Below are positions 54,086 through 63,798 of a stretch of DNA of 64,000 nucleotides, piece after piece. A program made the position numbers and the translations under genes. Below the pieces are notes generated by a model. The model saw only the letters and a program-made list of their open reading frames with translations, ran no database searches and was not told the DNA's origin. How positions within the stretch are numbered: the first letter of the stretch is position 1; each line of letters begins with the position of its first letter. Source of the DNA: Marinobacter sp. (GTDB taxonomy: Bacteria > Pseudomonadota > Gammaproteobacteria > Pseudomonadales > Oleiphilaceae); NCBI GenBank assembly GCA_030457765.1, contig JAKDUK010000002.1:105337-169336 (forward strand), written 5' to 3'.

Positions 54086-55891
54086 ATGCGCAGTCATTAT
54101 TGCGGTGGGATCAACGAATCTCACATTGATCAGGAAGTTACACTCTGCGGATGGGTACACCGCCGCCGCGACCATGGTGGGGTTATCTTTCTGGATCTGC
54201 GAGACCGGGACGGTATTTCCCAAGTCGTGATCGACCCGGATACCCCTGAAAGCTTTGCGTTGGCTGAAAAAGTGCGCAGCGAGTTTGTGGTAAAGGTTAC
54301 AGGCTTTGTGCGCCGTCGCCCCGCGGGCACTGAAAACAGTAACATGCCCACGGGCCAGGTTGAGATGCTGGGCAAAGAAGTGACTATTTTGAACACCGCA
54401 GCTACACCTCCGTTCCCGCTGGATGAGCATGTGGATGTAGGAGAAGACGTACGTCTGCGTTATCGCTTCATTGACCTGCGTCGCCCGGAGATGCTGAACC
54501 GCCTGCGTTTTCGTTCGCGGGTAACCAGCTATATCCGTAACTACCTGGATAGCAACGGCTTCATGGATGTGGAAACCCCTATCCTGACCCGTGCCACGCC
54601 AGAAGGCGCCCGCGACTACCTGGTGCCAAGCCGTACTCACGAAGGGTCTTTCTTCGCGCTCCCGCAGTCGCCTCAGCTTTTTAAACAAATGCTGATGGTG
54701 TCTGGTGTCGATCGTTACTACCAGATTGCCAAGTGCTTCCGTGACGAAGACCTGCGTGCCGATCGTCAGCCTGAGTTTACCCAGGTGGATATCGAAGCCT
54801 CGTTCGTAAACGAAGAAGACCTGATGAGCCTGAACGAGGGTATGATTCGCGCTCTGTTCAAAGACGTTATGGATGTGGAGCTGCCAGAATTCCCGCGTAT
54901 GTCGCACGCCGAAGCCATGGAGCGGTTTGGCAGCGATAAGCCGGATTTGCGTATTCCGCTTGAGCTTCAGGATGTGGGTGATCTGGTTGCCAGTGTCGAT
55001 TTCAAAGTCTTTGCTGGCCCAGCCAGCGATCCGAAAGGGCGTGTAGCGGCTTTGCGTGTACCGAAAGGCGGCGAGTTGAGCCGCAAAAAGATCGATGAAT
55101 ACACCAGGTTTGTGGGCATCTACGGTGCCAAAGGCCTGGCATACATAAAAGTGAACGAGCTGGCCAAGGGCGTAGAAGGTTTACAGTCGCCTATTGTTAA
55201 GTTTCTTGGTGAAGAAGTCGCCATGGCGGTTATCGAGCGCACGGGCGCCGAAGATGGCGATATTGTGTTCTTTGGTGCCGACAAGACGACAGTCGTCAAT
55301 GAAGCTCTGGGCGCGCTGCGTATACGCATTGGACATGATCTGGATTTGCTGACGTCGCAATGGTCCCCTTTGTGGGTTGTGGATTTCCCAATGTTCGAAG
55401 AGCTACCAGAAGGCGGGTTTACGGCCATTCACCATCCATTCACCGCGCCTAGCTGTAGCCCGGAAGAGCTGGTGTCAAATCCTGCAACGGCATTGTCCCG
55501 CGCCTACGATATGGTGCTCAATGGCACTGAGTTGGGTGGTGGCTCTATTCGTATTCACAACGAACAGATGCAACAGGAAGTGCTCCGCATTTTGGGTATT
55601 GGTGAGGAAGAGGCCCGTGCCAAGTTCGGGTTCCTGCTCGACGCCCTAAAGTACGGTTGCCCACCTCATGGCGGCCTGGCCCTGGGCCTGGATCGCTTGA
55701 TTATGTTGCTGACGGGCGCAAGCTCTATTCGTGATGTAATTGCCTTTCCGAAAACCCAAAGCGCCACCTGTCTGATGACTCAGGCACCGGGAGAGGTAGA
55801 CGAAAAGCAGCTGCGTGAGCTGAACATTCGCCTGCGCAAAAAGCCGGCAAAAGCGGTTGACGATCAGGCTTCTGCAACACAAGAGAAGTAA
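54086..55891 (+). CDS. aspS: Aspartate--tRNA ligase AspS, probably nondiscriminating
   Basis: 601-aa bacterial-type class II synthetase. N-terminal anticodon OB fold (about 1-105: [26 protein letters not shown]), motif 1 near [24 protein letters not shown], motif 2 [23 protein letters not shown] insertion domain (about 290-410), and motif 3 [26 protein letters not shown]. His30 and Gly81 correspond to the P. aeruginosa residues (His31, Gly82) linked to charging both tRNA-Asp and tRNA-Asn, whereas discriminating E. coli AspRS has Leu30; a nondiscriminating enzyme relying on GatCAB is predicted. It heads the aspS-ruvC-ruvA-ruvB run (11 bp before ruvC). Confidence 0.95.
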   Translation: MRSHYCGGINESHIDQEVTLCGWVHRRRDHGGVIFLDLRDRDGISQVVIDPDTPESFALAEKVRSEFVVKVTGFVRRRPAGTENSNMPTGQVEMLGKEVTILNTAATPPFPLDEHVDVGEDVRLRYRFIDLRRPEMLNRLRFRSRVTSYIRNYLDSNGFMDVETPILTRATPEGARDYLVPSRTHEGSFFALPQSPQLFKQMLMVSGVDRYYQIAKCFRDEDLRADRQPEFTQVDIEASFVNEEDLMSLNEGMIRALFKDVMDVELPEFPRMSHAEAMERFGSDKPDLRIPLELQDVGDLVASVDFKVFAGPASDPKGRVAALRVPKGGELSRKKIDEYTRFVGIYGAKGLAYIKVNELAKGVEGLQSPIVKFLGEEVAMAVIERTGAEDGDIVFFGADKTTVVNEALGALRIRIGHDLDLLTSQWSPLWVVDFPMFEELPEGGFTAIHHPFTAPSCSPEELVSNPATALSRAYDMVLNGTELGGGSIRIHNEQMQQEVLRILGIGEEEARAKFGFLLDALKYGCPPHGGLALGLDRLIMLLTGASSIRDVIAFPKTQSATCLMTQAPGEVDEKQLRELNIRLRKKPAKAVDDQASATQEK

Positions 55892-55902
55892 AGGGCACTG
55901 AT

Positions 55903-56430
55903 GTGGCGATTATCCTGGGTGTCGACCCCGGCTCAAGGATCACCGGCTACGGGATTATCCGTGCCGAAGGCCGGCACATAGAATATATCGACAGCGGCTG
56001 CATCCGCATGGGTGAGAAACCCATGCCGGAGCGCTTGAAAATTATCTTTCAAAGCCTGGTGAGTTTGATTGGCGAATACCGACCGCAGGAATTTGCCATA
56101 GAGCAGGTCTTTATGGCGCGCAACCCGGATTCTGCGCTCAAGCTTGGGCAGGCCCGGGGTGCCGCTATTGTAGGTGCTGCCACTAGTGGGTTAGTGGTAC
56201 ACGAATATTCTGCACGGCAGGTAAAGCAGGCTGTGGTAGGCAAGGGCAGTGCTGATAAATCCCAGGTGCAGCACATGGTTCAAGCGTTGCTGTCACTCTC
56301 CCGCAAGCCCCAGGAGGATGCCGCCGACGCCTTGGCAATCGCTTTGTGCCACGCGCACATGAGTCAAAGCATTTTGAAAGTTGCAGGCGCTACAGGTAAA
56401 TCGCGCCTTGGGCGCGTGCGACAACAATAA
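55903..56430 (+). CDS. ruvC: Holliday junction endonuclease RuvC
   Basis: 175 aa. Dimeric resolvase that cuts four-way junctions. Acidic active site: Asp in [16 protein letters not shown] (about residue 7), Glu in [28 protein letters not shown] (about 68), and [14 protein letters not shown] (about 140). GTG start at 55903; the overlapping ATG at 55901 is out of frame. It follows aspS by 11 bp and precedes ruvA by 30 bp. Confidence 0.96.
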   Translation: MAIILGVDPGSRITGYGIIRAEGRHIEYIDSGCIRMGEKPMPERLKIIFQSLVSLIGEYRPQEFAIEQVFMARNPDSALKLGQARGAAIVGAATSGLVVHEYSARQVKQAVVGKGSADKSQVQHMVQALLSLSRKPQEDAADALAIALCHAHMSQSILKVAGATGKSRLGRVRQQ

Positions 56431-56460
56431 ACTGCTCTGAGGAGCGGCAGGAGGCTTTCC

Positions 56461-57090
56461 TTGATAGGTCGTATCCGAGGTATCTTGATCGAAAAGTCAC
56501 CCGGCCAGGTGTTAGTTGAGTGCAACGGCCTGGGTTACGAAGTTGATATTCCCTACACCACCTTCTTTCATCTGCCAGAAACCGGCCAGGAAGTTACCCT
56601 TCATACACATTTTGCCGTCCGCGAAGACGCCCAAAGCCTGTTTGGCTTTGCCTCACGGCTTGATCGTGACCTGTTTCGGCTGCTGATCAAGGTGAACGGT
56701 GTGGGCCCGAAAATGGCCACCGGTATTCTATCCGGGCTGGATGCGCAGCAGTTTATCCACTGTGTTGAAGGGCGTGATATCGCTTCTCTGGTAAAGCTTC
56801 CAGGCGTTGGGAAGAAAACCGCAGAGCGCCTGTTGATTGAGATGACAGACCGTATCAAACAGCTGGAAGGCCAGTTTATACCTGCATCTGCGCACACCGA
56901 GGGCGTCTCAGCCCATGCTCCCCAACCTTTAACCACCTCACAACACCCCGCCGACGAAGCCGAGGCAGCGCTTGTTGCCCTTGGTTATAAGCCTCAGGAG
57001 GCCGCGCGGGCTATTTCCCGGGTTTCAGAGGAAGGCATGTCGAGCGAAGCCTTGATTCGTCTGGCCTTGCGCAACATGATTCCAGCTTGA
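56461..57090 (+). CDS. ruvA: Holliday junction helicase subunit RuvA
   Basis: 209 aa; tetramer that binds the junction and loads RuvB. Domain I OB fold (MIGRIRGILIEKSPGQVLVECNGLGYEVDIP), domain II helix-hairpin-helix motifs (LIKVNGVGPKMATGIL and LVKLPGVGKKTAERLLIEM), flexible linker, and domain III (EAEAALVALGYKPQEAARAIS) that contacts RuvB. The start is TTG at 56461, fixed by AGGAGG six to eleven bases upstream. Confidence 0.96.
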   Translation: MIGRIRGILIEKSPGQVLVECNGLGYEVDIPYTTFFHLPETGQEVTLHTHFAVREDAQSLFGFASRLDRDLFRLLIKVNGVGPKMATGILSGLDAQQFIHCVEGRDIASLVKLPGVGKKTAERLLIEMTDRIKQLEGQFIPASAHTEGVSAHAPQPLTTSQHPADEAEAALVALGYKPQEAARAISRVSEEGMSSEALIRLALRNMIPA

Positions 57091-57228
57091 TGACCTGATT
57101 TTAATATGTCGCTTGTATAGCACCAAACCTGTAGAGAGCGTAACGTGACACGCACAGGGCTGTTTGTACAATTAGGGCACTTCAGCTTTGAGCGACTGTC
57201 TATTAAAACCCGAGAAACGGAAGCATAA

Positions 57229-58260
57229 ATGATTGAGTCTGATCGACTGATCTCAGCCCGGGCTGGTGACAACGAAGAGGTTCAGGATCGCGCGATCCGT
57301 CCCACGTTGCTCGCGGAATATGTAGGGCAGCCCGCCGTGCGGGAACAAATGGACATTTTTATTTCGGCCGCCCGTGGTCGTCAGGAAGCTCTCGACCATG
57401 TTCTGATTTTTGGGCCGCCGGGGCTGGGCAAAACCACCCTTGCCAATATTATTGCTAACGAAATGGGGGTAGCTATAAAAACCACCTCCGGGCCGGTACT
57501 TGAAAAGGCCGGGGATTTGGCAGCCATGCTGACCAACCTTGAAGAGGGCGATGTTCTCTTTATTGATGAAATACACCGCCTCAGCGCGGTGGTGGAAGAG
57601 ATACTGTACCCGGCGATGGAAGACTATCAGCTGGATATTATGATCGGCGAGGGGCCGGCAGCCCGTTCGATCAAGCTGGATTTGCCTCCTTTTACCCTGG
57701 TAGGCGCAACCACCCGGGCGGGTTTGCTCACATCGCCCTTGCGGGATCGTTTCGGCATAGTGCAGCGCCTGGAGTTTTATAATACGGCGGATCTTACGCA
57801 CATTATTACGCGTTCTGCGCGTTTGTCCGGTGTTGATATTGATAACGAAGGTGCCCACGAAATAGCCCGGCGCTCCCGTGGAACGCCCCGGATTGCCAAC
57901 CGGCTATTGCGGCGGGTCAGAGACTACGCGGAAGTACGGGCAAACGGCCACATAGATGCAGCCATTGCAGACCAGGCCCTGAACATGCTGAAAGTAGATG
58001 GTCAGGGCTTTGATCACATGGACAGGCGCTTGTTGCTGGCTATGATTGAAAAATTTGATGGCGGTCCGGTTGGCGTAGAAAGCCTGGCTGCTGCGATCAG
58101 TGAAGAGCGGGGTACGATTGAGGATGTACTGGAGCCTTTCCTTATTCAGCAGGGGTTTATGCTGCGCACTCCCCGGGGTCGTATGGTGACATCCCACGCC
58201 TATGAGCACTTTGGTATTGTAAGGGCGCAATCTGACTCAGCAGGTGGCTCTGTTGAGTGA
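57229..58260 (+). CDS. ruvB: Holliday junction branch migration ATPase RuvB
   Basis: 343-aa AAA+ motor. Walker [19 protein letters not shown] (about residue 60), Walker [17 protein letters not shown], sensor 1 [22 protein letters not shown] with the Arg finger, sensor 2 [20 protein letters not shown], and a C-terminal winged helix. It is separated from ruvA by 138 bp, unusual for a ruvAB pair; the gap includes a 27-codon GTG ORF ending right at the ruvB ATG. No clear LexA box was found. ybgC overlaps its 3' end by 17 bp. Confidence 0.97.
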   Translation: MIESDRLISARAGDNEEVQDRAIRPTLLAEYVGQPAVREQMDIFISAARGRQEALDHVLIFGPPGLGKTTLANIIANEMGVAIKTTSGPVLEKAGDLAAMLTNLEEGDVLFIDEIHRLSAVVEEILYPAMEDYQLDIMIGEGPAARSIKLDLPPFTLVGATTRAGLLTSPLRDRFGIVQRLEFYNTADLTHIITRSARLSGVDIDNEGAHEIARRSRGTPRIANRLLRRVRDYAEVRANGHIDAAIADQALNMLKVDGQGFDHMDRRLLLAMIEKFDGGPVGVESLAAAISEERGTIEDVLEPFLIQQGFMLRTPRGRMVTSHAYEHFGIVRAQSDSAGGSVE

Positions 58261-58714
58261 TCGTCAGTTCCCAGCCGTGTTCGCCTGGCCTGTTCGGGTG
58301 TACCTAGAAGATACAGACGCGGGCGGCATTGTTTTCCATGCCCGCTATCTTCATTACATGGAGCGCGCTCGAACAGAGTGGGTACGCAGTTGCGGGGTAG
58401 GGCTTCGTGCCGGAATGGCCGATAACATAAGCTATGTAGTACAGCGGATGTCGATTCACTATGCCGCCCCTGCCATGCTAGATGACGAACTTACCATTAC
58501 CGCAGAACCCGTCGCATTTGGCCGGGTCTGGATGGAGTTTCGGCAGCGGGTTGCGCGGGTGAAAGATGCAAAACAGTTGTGTGAAGCAAGCGTAAGAGTT
58601 GCCTGTATAGCCCTGGATAGCGGGCGACCAAGGCGATTACCAGAAAATATGCGGGCGTTGCTCGAGCGAAACGTGCAACACCCAAAAACAAAACACGAAC
58701 CAAGCCAGGAGTAA
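58244..58714 (+). CDS. ybgC: Tol-Pal-associated acyl-CoA thioesterase YbgC
   Basis: 156-aa hotdog-fold thioesterase. The catalytic motif is [28 protein letters not shown] (Asp and flanking His, about residue 20). The start is GTG at 58244 (17-nt overlap with ruvB) or TTG at 58253. It leads the tol-pal cluster as in E. coli, where ybgC is the first gene of the operon and its product binds acyl carrier protein. The GTG of tolQ follows 4 bp later. Confidence 0.92.
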   Translation: MALLSDRQFPAVFAWPVRVYLEDTDAGGIVFHARYLHYMERARTEWVRSCGVGLRAGMADNISYVVQRMSIHYAAPAMLDDELTITAEPVAFGRVWMEFRQRVARVKDAKQLCEASVRVACIALDSGRPRRLPENMRALLERNVQHPKTKHEPSQE

Positions 58715-58717
58715 GCG

Positions 58718-59407
58718 GTGGATTCGGAACTGTCAGTCTGGAATCTTATTTCTAATGCCGGTGTGTTGGTGCAACTTGTTATGTTGTTACTTGCTGCCGC
58801 ATCGGTCATGTCTTGGGCGCTTATTTTTCAGCGCTTTCAGGTGTTTCGCAAAGCCCGACAGGCACAGCTTGCGTTTGAAGAGCGCTTTTGGTCTGGCATG
58901 GACCTGGGGCAGCTCTATCGCGAAGTAAGCGAGGAGCCAACACCTTTTTCGGGGATGGAATCGTTATTCCGTGCCGGCTTCAAAGAGTTTTCCCGTTTGC
59001 GCCAGCAAAGCCGAGATGCAGATGCCGTTATGGAAGGAACGCAACGGGCCATGCGAGTAGCCTTTTCCCGTGAGCAAGAACGTCTTGAAGCGCATTTGCC
59101 GTTTCTTGCCACGGTTGGCTCCACCAGTCCGTATGTGGGTTTGTTTGGCACGGTTTGGGGCATTATGAACTCCTTTCGCGGCCTGGCTCAGGTTCAGCAA
59201 GCCACGTTGGCAACGGTTGCGCCAGGTATCTCCGAGGCGTTGATTGCAACCGCCATGGGCTTGTTTGCAGCCATTCCCGCGGTTATTGCCTACAACCGCT
59301 TCTCTGCCAAATCAGATGCACTGCTGAAAAACTATGAAACGTTCGCTGATGAGTTTTCAAGCATTCTGCACCGTCGTGTTCACAGTGCCGAGAAGGGCAC
59401 AGCCTAA
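58718..59407 (+). CDS. tolQ: Tol-Pal system proton channel protein TolQ
   Basis: 229 aa, three membrane segments (about 15-38, 133-155 and 168-192). Signature: TVGSTSPYVGLFGTVWGIMNSFRGLAQVQQATLATVAPGISEALIATAMGLFAAIPAVIAYN, with the channel Thr/Pro residues. Forms the proton-driven TolQR motor that energises TolA for outer-membrane constriction at division. GTG start at 58718 with AGGAG upstream. It lies 4 bp after ybgC. Confidence 0.96.
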   Translation: MDSELSVWNLISNAGVLVQLVMLLLAAASVMSWALIFQRFQVFRKARQAQLAFEERFWSGMDLGQLYREVSEEPTPFSGMESLFRAGFKEFSRLRQQSRDADAVMEGTQRAMRVAFSREQERLEAHLPFLATVGSTSPYVGLFGTVWGIMNSFRGLAQVQQATLATVAPGISEALIATAMGLFAAIPAVIAYNRFSAKSDALLKNYETFADEFSSILHRRVHSAEKGTA

Positions 59408-59441
59408 TGGCTGTTACGTTTAACAACCGGAGTGCTGCGCT

Positions 59442-59888
59442 ATGAAAGGCATGGGGATGATGCCCGAAAATCGGCGTAAGCCGATGGCTGAAATTAACGT
59501 CGTTCCGTACATCGACGTAATGCTGGTGCTGTTGGTTATTTTCATGGTTACAGCCCCAATGCTCACCCAGGGCGTAAAAGTGGATCTACCGGAGACCACA
59601 TCCGACCCGATTCAGGCAGACAAAGATGTGGAGTCTATTGTCGTGTCGGTAGATTCCAACGGGGCTTATTATGTAGCGGTTGGCGATGAAGATAGCGACC
59701 CTATGTCTCTCTCGGAAGTCCGTGGGCAAGTCGCTAAAATTCTGTCTCAAAGAACGTCCAGCGACATACTTGTGCGCGGTGACGAAAATGTGGATTACGG
59801 CACAGTGGTGCGCTTGATGGCGGCTCTTCAAGGTGCGGGGGCGACCAGTATTGGACTGATTACCGATACGCTCCCGGACGAAACATGA
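59442..59888 (+). CDS. tolR: Tol-Pal system protein TolR
   Basis: 148 aa. One membrane helix with the proton-path Asp (MAEINVVPYIDVMLVLLVIFMVTAPM, about residues 15-40; Asp at about 25), then a periplasmic domain ending LMAALQGAGATSIGLITDTLPDET. Partner of TolQ; the pair resembles the ExbB/ExbD-type proteins at 32-33 kb but belongs to the Tol cluster by position and sequence. Confidence 0.95.
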   Translation: MKGMGMMPENRRKPMAEINVVPYIDVMLVLLVIFMVTAPMLTQGVKVDLPETTSDPIQADKDVESIVVSVDSNGAYYVAVGDEDSDPMSLSEVRGQVAKILSQRTSSDILVRGDENVDYGTVVRLMAALQGAGATSIGLITDTLPDET

Positions 59889-59910
59889 GATCAGGGCAGG
59901 CGGAATTGTT

Positions 59911-60948
59911 GTGATAGGCCACGAACGAGAGCATACCAGCGCCGGATCGCCGGCTTGGAAATCGCCAATTGCACTATCGGTTGCGTTACACCTGCTTATC
60001 GCAGTTGTCGCTCTTGCAGGTTGGTCGTGGTCTTCTTCTATTGAAGAGCCTCCTCCCAACAGCGTTTCGGCTCGCCTGATTACCCAGCAAAAGCCTGAAC
60101 CTAGCCCAGTGGTTGAACCGGTAGATCAGCCAGACCGGGAGCAGGAACAGAAAGAGCGCGAGAAACAAAAAAAAGCGGAAGCGCAAAAGCGCCAGAAAGA
60201 AGAAGCGCGCAAGGCTGCGGAGCAAAAGAAACGCGAAGAGGCCAAGCAAAAAGCGGAAGAGAAGGCGCGCAAACGCGAGCAAGCCGAAGCAGAAGAACGT
60301 AAGGCTCAAAAAGCACGCGAAGCCGAGGCGGCGCGCCAGAAAGCAGAGGCTGAAGCAAAAGAACGTGAGCGTCGTAAGGCGGAAGCAGAAGCTGAAAAGA
60401 AGCGGCAAGAAGCCAAACGCAAAGCAGAAGAAGAAAAGCGCCGCAAAGAAGAGCAGCGTAAGCGTGAAGAGGCCGAGCGCAAGAAAAAAGAAGAGCAAGC
60501 ACGCAAAGAGGCTGAACGTAAGCGGCTAGAAGCTGAGCGTAAGCTTCAGGAGCAACAGTTGGAGGCTCAGGCCGATAAGGCGAGAAAAGCCCGAGCGGAA
60601 GAGGCGCAACGCAAAAAGCAGGCAGCGGCAGCCAAAGCCAAAGAGGCACGAATGCTGTCGGAAAGCGAGAAATACCAAGCCATGATTCGTGAGAAGCTCA
60701 GCCAGGCCTGGTTTCCACCGCAGTCGGCAACCGAAGAGATGACGGTGCGTTTGCAGATCACGTTGCTACCAACCGGTGAACTGGTCAGTGTTAAAGTGAT
60801 GGGTGGTAGTGGAAACGCAGCGTTTGATAACTCTGCACTGAGCGCAGTAAAGTCTTTAAATCGGTACCCGGTGCCGTCTGACCGGAACACGTTTGAAGCC
60901 TATTTTCGCCAGTTTACGATTGAATTCAATCCTCGCAGATTGAGATAA
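59911..60948 (+). CDS. tolA: Cell envelope protein TolA
   Basis: 345 aa. Short cytoplasmic start, one membrane helix (SPIALSVALHLLIAVVALAGWSW, about 18-40), a Pro-rich stretch, then a long Lys/Glu/Ala/Arg-rich helical domain (about 75-245; repeats such as EAERKKKEEQARKEAER) that crosses the periplasm, and a C-terminal globular domain (about 250-345: YQAMIREKLSQAWFPPQSATEEMTVRLQITLLPTGELVSVKVMGGSG). GTG start. The low-complexity domain creates long spurious antisense ORFs. It links TolQR to TolB-Pal. Confidence 0.96.
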   Translation: MIGHEREHTSAGSPAWKSPIALSVALHLLIAVVALAGWSWSSSIEEPPPNSVSARLITQQKPEPSPVVEPVDQPDREQEQKEREKQKKAEAQKRQKEEARKAAEQKKREEAKQKAEEKARKREQAEAEERKAQKAREAEAARQKAEAEAKERERRKAEAEAEKKRQEAKRKAEEEKRRKEEQRKREEAERKKKEEQARKEAERKRLEAERKLQEQQLEAQADKARKARAEEAQRKKQAAAAKAKEARMLSESEKYQAMIREKLSQAWFPPQSATEEMTVRLQITLLPTGELVSVKVMGGSGNAAFDNSALSAVKSLNRYPVPSDRNTFEAYFRQFTIEFNPRRLR

Positions 60949-60964
60949 GGAAACGGGTAACACC

Positions 60965-62278
60965 ATGATGCAAAAACGTTTGTTCAGTCTATCCAGGGTG
61001 CTTTGTTACGCAATGACCTTGATGTTTTTGGCAGCGAGTAGTGCCCAGGCCGAATTGCTGATCCGTGTTACCGAAGGCGCCGATTCCGCTATTCCGTTGT
61101 CTGTGGTGCCGTTTTCAGAAAGCGGCAGCATGCCTACGGGAGACAAACTGAGCAGTATTGTTCAGGCGGATTTGGCAATGAGCGGTGAGTTTCGCACTTT
61201 GCCTCCAGAAAAAATGCTGAGCCTGCCGTCAAAGCGCTCAGATGTCTATTTTCGTGACTGGCGCATGCTTGGTCAGCGTTATGTGCTGGTTGGCGAGCTC
61301 ACTCGTAACGGCGACCGGGTTAAGGCTCGTTATGAGTTGTTTGATGTTAATCGTGAAGAGCGCATTCTTGGTGAAACGGCAACAGCGCCGGCTTCGAATG
61401 TGCGTTCACTGGCGCACCATGTTAGCGACAAGGTATATGAGGCGATTACCGGTGTGCCCGGTGCATTCTCAACGAAACTTGCCTACGTTACGCTTGAGAG
61501 AACAAACGGCCAAGCCAGGTACCGCTTGCAAGTAAGCGATATAGACGGAAAGCGCGCCAGAATCCGCCTTGAAAGCAAAGAACCTATTATGTCTCCGGCC
61601 TGGTCGCCAGACGGTAAAAAGCTGGCTTACGTGTCGTTTGAAACCGGCAAGCCGGCCATATATGTGCACGAGCTCCATTCGGGACAACGCACAAAGGTTG
61701 CCGATTTTCCGGGCCTGAATTCTGCACCCAGCTGGTCTTTAGACGGGCAATCGCTGCTCATGACTTTATCAAAAGACGGTAACGCCGAGGTCTATCGAAT
61801 GGACCTGCAAACCAAAAATACCGAAAAGCTGACCAACCACTGGGCGATTGACACCGAAGCCGTTTGGGACAGCTCTGGTAAAGGGATATTTTTTACTTCA
61901 GATCGATCCGGTGGACCACAGATTTATTACATGGCGAAGCCAGGAGCCGAGCCAAGGCGTATCACATTTGGTAGCCGCTACAACGCTCGCCCACGGCCAG
62001 ACAGTAAAGGCGAATATGTGTACTACGTACATCAACGGGACGGAGCATTCCTGATTGCCCGTACCAACCTTAAAAACGATGAAGAAACGGTTCTTACCCG
62101 CACACAGTCCGATGAATCTCCCAGCGTGTCGCCCAATGGTCGCATGTTGATTTACGCCACCAAACACAGCGGCAACAGCGTACTGACTGTCATCTCCGCA
62201 GATGGCGGCGCTGCGTATAGCCTCCCAGCTGCACAGGGTGCTGTTCGGGACCCGGCCTGGGGGCCTATTGTTCAGTAG
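60965..62278 (+). CDS. tolB: Tol-Pal system beta-propeller protein TolB
   Basis: 437 aa, periplasmic. A signal peptide ends in SSAQA before ELLIRVTEGADSAIPLSVVPF. The N-terminal alpha/beta domain (about 30-165) includes FSESGSMPTGDKLSSIVQADLAMSGEFRTLP. The C-terminal six-blade propeller shows repeated PAWSPDGKKLAYVSF, PSWSLDGQSLLMTLSKDG, VWDSSGKGIFFTSDRSGGPQIY and PSVSPNGRMLIYATKHSG motifs. It binds Pal and OmpA-type porins. It follows tolA after 16 bp. Confidence 0.96.
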   Translation: MMQKRLFSLSRVLCYAMTLMFLAASSAQAELLIRVTEGADSAIPLSVVPFSESGSMPTGDKLSSIVQADLAMSGEFRTLPPEKMLSLPSKRSDVYFRDWRMLGQRYVLVGELTRNGDRVKARYELFDVNREERILGETATAPASNVRSLAHHVSDKVYEAITGVPGAFSTKLAYVTLERTNGQARYRLQVSDIDGKRARIRLESKEPIMSPAWSPDGKKLAYVSFETGKPAIYVHELHSGQRTKVADFPGLNSAPSWSLDGQSLLMTLSKDGNAEVYRMDLQTKNTEKLTNHWAIDTEAVWDSSGKGIFFTSDRSGGPQIYYMAKPGAEPRRITFGSRYNARPRPDSKGEYVYYVHQRDGAFLIARTNLKNDEETVLTRTQSDESPSVSPNGRMLIYATKHSGNSVLTVISADGGAAYSLPAAQGAVRDPAWGPIVQ

Positions 62279-62345
62279 TGAATGATTACAAAAGTAATCA
62301 CCGAAATGGCAAAGATTGAATTTAATCAACGCAAAGGAACGAACT

Positions 62346-62915
62346 ATGAAGTTGTCAGCCCAAACCAAAGTAATTGCTCTTTTGTTCTCCGCAGGCCTTT
62401 TTGCCGGTTGTAGTACCACCGGTGAAAACATGGAAGAAGGCGGCTACGACTCCGACGTTGCACCCATCGACCAGGATCAGGGTTCTACGGTTTATGGTGG
62501 TGGCGATCAGGATGGCATTTCTTCGTCCTCAATGACTGAAGAAGAGCGCATGGAAGCCCAGCAACAGGCTGAGCAAGAAGCTCTGCGCGATATCACCACG
62601 TTCTATTTTGATTTCGACACTTCCGAAATCAAGCCAGAAGCTCGCGATGTACTGATGGCTCACGCCCGCTACCTGTCCAATAATCCAGGCCAGAACGTGC
62701 GTCTTGAAGGCCACGGCGATGAGCGTGGCTCCAAGGAATATAACCTGGCGATAGGTGAGCGTCGTGCCGATGCTGTTCAGCGCTTCTTGATTGTGAATGG
62801 TGCTTCACGGGGCCAGATGGAAACCATAAGCTATGGTGAAGAGAAGCCGGCGGTTATGGGTTCGTCTGAAAGTGCATGGGCACAGAATCGCCGTGTGGAG
62901 CTCGTGTTCGAGTAA
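62346..62915 (+). CDS. pal: Peptidoglycan-associated lipoprotein Pal
   Basis: 189 aa from the ATG at 62346 (AAGGA upstream); the track start 62316 is upstream. A lipoprotein signal peptide ends at the lipobox LFAGC, so the mature protein begins at Cys21. An acidic linker (EEGGYDSDVAPIDQDQG) is followed by an OmpA-like domain (FYFDFDTSEIKPEARDVLMAHARYL, LEGHGDERGSKEYNLAIGERRADAV) that binds meso-diaminopimelate. It anchors the outer membrane to peptidoglycan with TolB. Confidence 0.96.
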   Translation: MKLSAQTKVIALLFSAGLFAGCSTTGENMEEGGYDSDVAPIDQDQGSTVYGGGDQDGISSSSMTEEERMEAQQQAEQEALRDITTFYFDFDTSEIKPEARDVLMAHARYLSNNPGQNVRLEGHGDERGSKEYNLAIGERRADAVQRFLIVNGASRGQMETISYGEEKPAVMGSSESAWAQNRRVELVFE

Positions 62916-62942
62916 ACGCATATACAACATCAGGTTAAACCC

Positions 62943-63713
62943 ATGAGAAAACAGCTCATGGCGGCAGTGGTTTTCCCGTTTGCTCTTGGGCAAGCGGGAT
63001 TAACGCTGGCGCAATCATCTACGTCCGAATACAACAGCAATGCCTCCGAAGCTCAGCGCAAGGCCAATACCAGCCAGGCTACGTCGGAGCTCTTTTACAT
63101 GATTCAGCAGCTTCAGGGCGAGGTCCGCAGGCTTCAGGGCGAATTTGAGGAGCAGCAGCACCTGATAAAGCGCCTGCAGAACCAGGGCCGCGATCGCTAC
63201 ATAGATCTGGACCAGCGTATTCTTGATCTTTCAGAGAAGGTCTCGGCACAGCCTCAAGCAGGCGACAGCGCCGAGGGTGACGTCGGGAAGGATAAAAGAG
63301 CGGCTGAAATACGACAGTATCGCCAGCCCGAGCCTGACGAACGCAAAGCCTACAAAGCTATTCAAGATCTTATTCATGATCAAAAAGAATACGACCAGGC
63401 CATCAGCCGTCTCTATGAGTTTATCGATAAGTACCCCGAGGGAGACTTAACGGTAAATGCTTATTATTGGCTAGGTGAGGTGTATCTTGTAAAGCCGCAG
63501 CTAGAGCAGGCTCGCCAGGCGTTTTCTATTGTGGCCACCCGCTTCGGAGATCACCGTAAGGCGCCAGACGCCTTCTACAAGCTGGGCGTTACGCTGGATC
63601 GACTTGATAAAAAAGCAGACGCTCGTCGCCAGATGGAGCAGGTCGTTACCGACTATCCTGAAAGCGATGCGGCCGGGTTAGCCAAAAAATTTCTGGACTC
63701 AGACCAGGGCTGA
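62943..63713 (+). CDS. cpoB: Cell division coordinator CpoB (YbgF)
   Basis: 256 aa. A signal peptide (MRKQLMAAVVFPFALGQAGLTLAQS) is followed by an N-terminal coiled coil (FYMIQQLQGEVRRLQGEFEEQQHLIKRLQNQGRD, trimerisation) and a linker, then about three TPR repeats (YKAIQDLIHDQKEYDQAISRLYEFIDKYPEGDLTVNAYYWLGEVYL, from about residue 135). It links peptidoglycan synthases to Tol in E. coli. It lies last in the tol-pal operon, and no clear terminator follows before the tRNA genes. Confidence 0.93.
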   Translation: MRKQLMAAVVFPFALGQAGLTLAQSSTSEYNSNASEAQRKANTSQATSELFYMIQQLQGEVRRLQGEFEEQQHLIKRLQNQGRDRYIDLDQRILDLSEKVSAQPQAGDSAEGDVGKDKRAAEIRQYRQPEPDERKAYKAIQDLIHDQKEYDQAISRLYEFIDKYPEGDLTVNAYYWLGEVYLVKPQLEQARQAFSIVATRFGDHRKAPDAFYKLGVTLDRLDKKADARRQMEQVVTDYPESDAAGLAKKFLDSDQG

Positions 63714-63757
63714 AAACGGGGTTTTAGAGAAATATTTAAAAACATGGCGCGAAAGGG

Positions 63758-63788
63758 TTGATCGTCGAGGAAAAATCATTACTATATG
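63758..63788 (+). promoter_or_regulatory. Promoter candidate for tRNA-Lys
   Basis: TTGATC (63758-63763) and TATATG (63783-63788), with a 19-bp spacer, followed by a G/C discriminator (CGCCTCG) typical of stable-RNA promoters. The spacing is long, so the -35 assignment is uncertain. Confidence 0.4.
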
Positions 63789-63798
63789 CGCCTCGCTT

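Noticed and set aside
53996-54907. 303-aa antisense ORF opposite aspS
   Set aside because: It lies opposite the conserved aspS core and its translated sequence shows no recognisable family.
57160-57175. Possible LexA box upstream of ruvB (CTG-N10-TAG)
   Set aside because: The right half-site is TAG instead of CAG and the centre is not the usual alternating TA run, so SOS control cannot be supported.
60101-60649. Long antisense ORFs opposite tolA (182, 170 and 66 aa)
   Set aside because: They arise from the repetitive Lys/Glu/Ala codons of the tolA helical domain and encode low-complexity Leu/Phe/Ala/Ser runs with no family match.
63706-63735. Terminator after cpoB (AAAAC...GTTTT)
   Set aside because: Only a short stem of about 5-7 bp, mostly A-T, without a following T-run; too weak to call.
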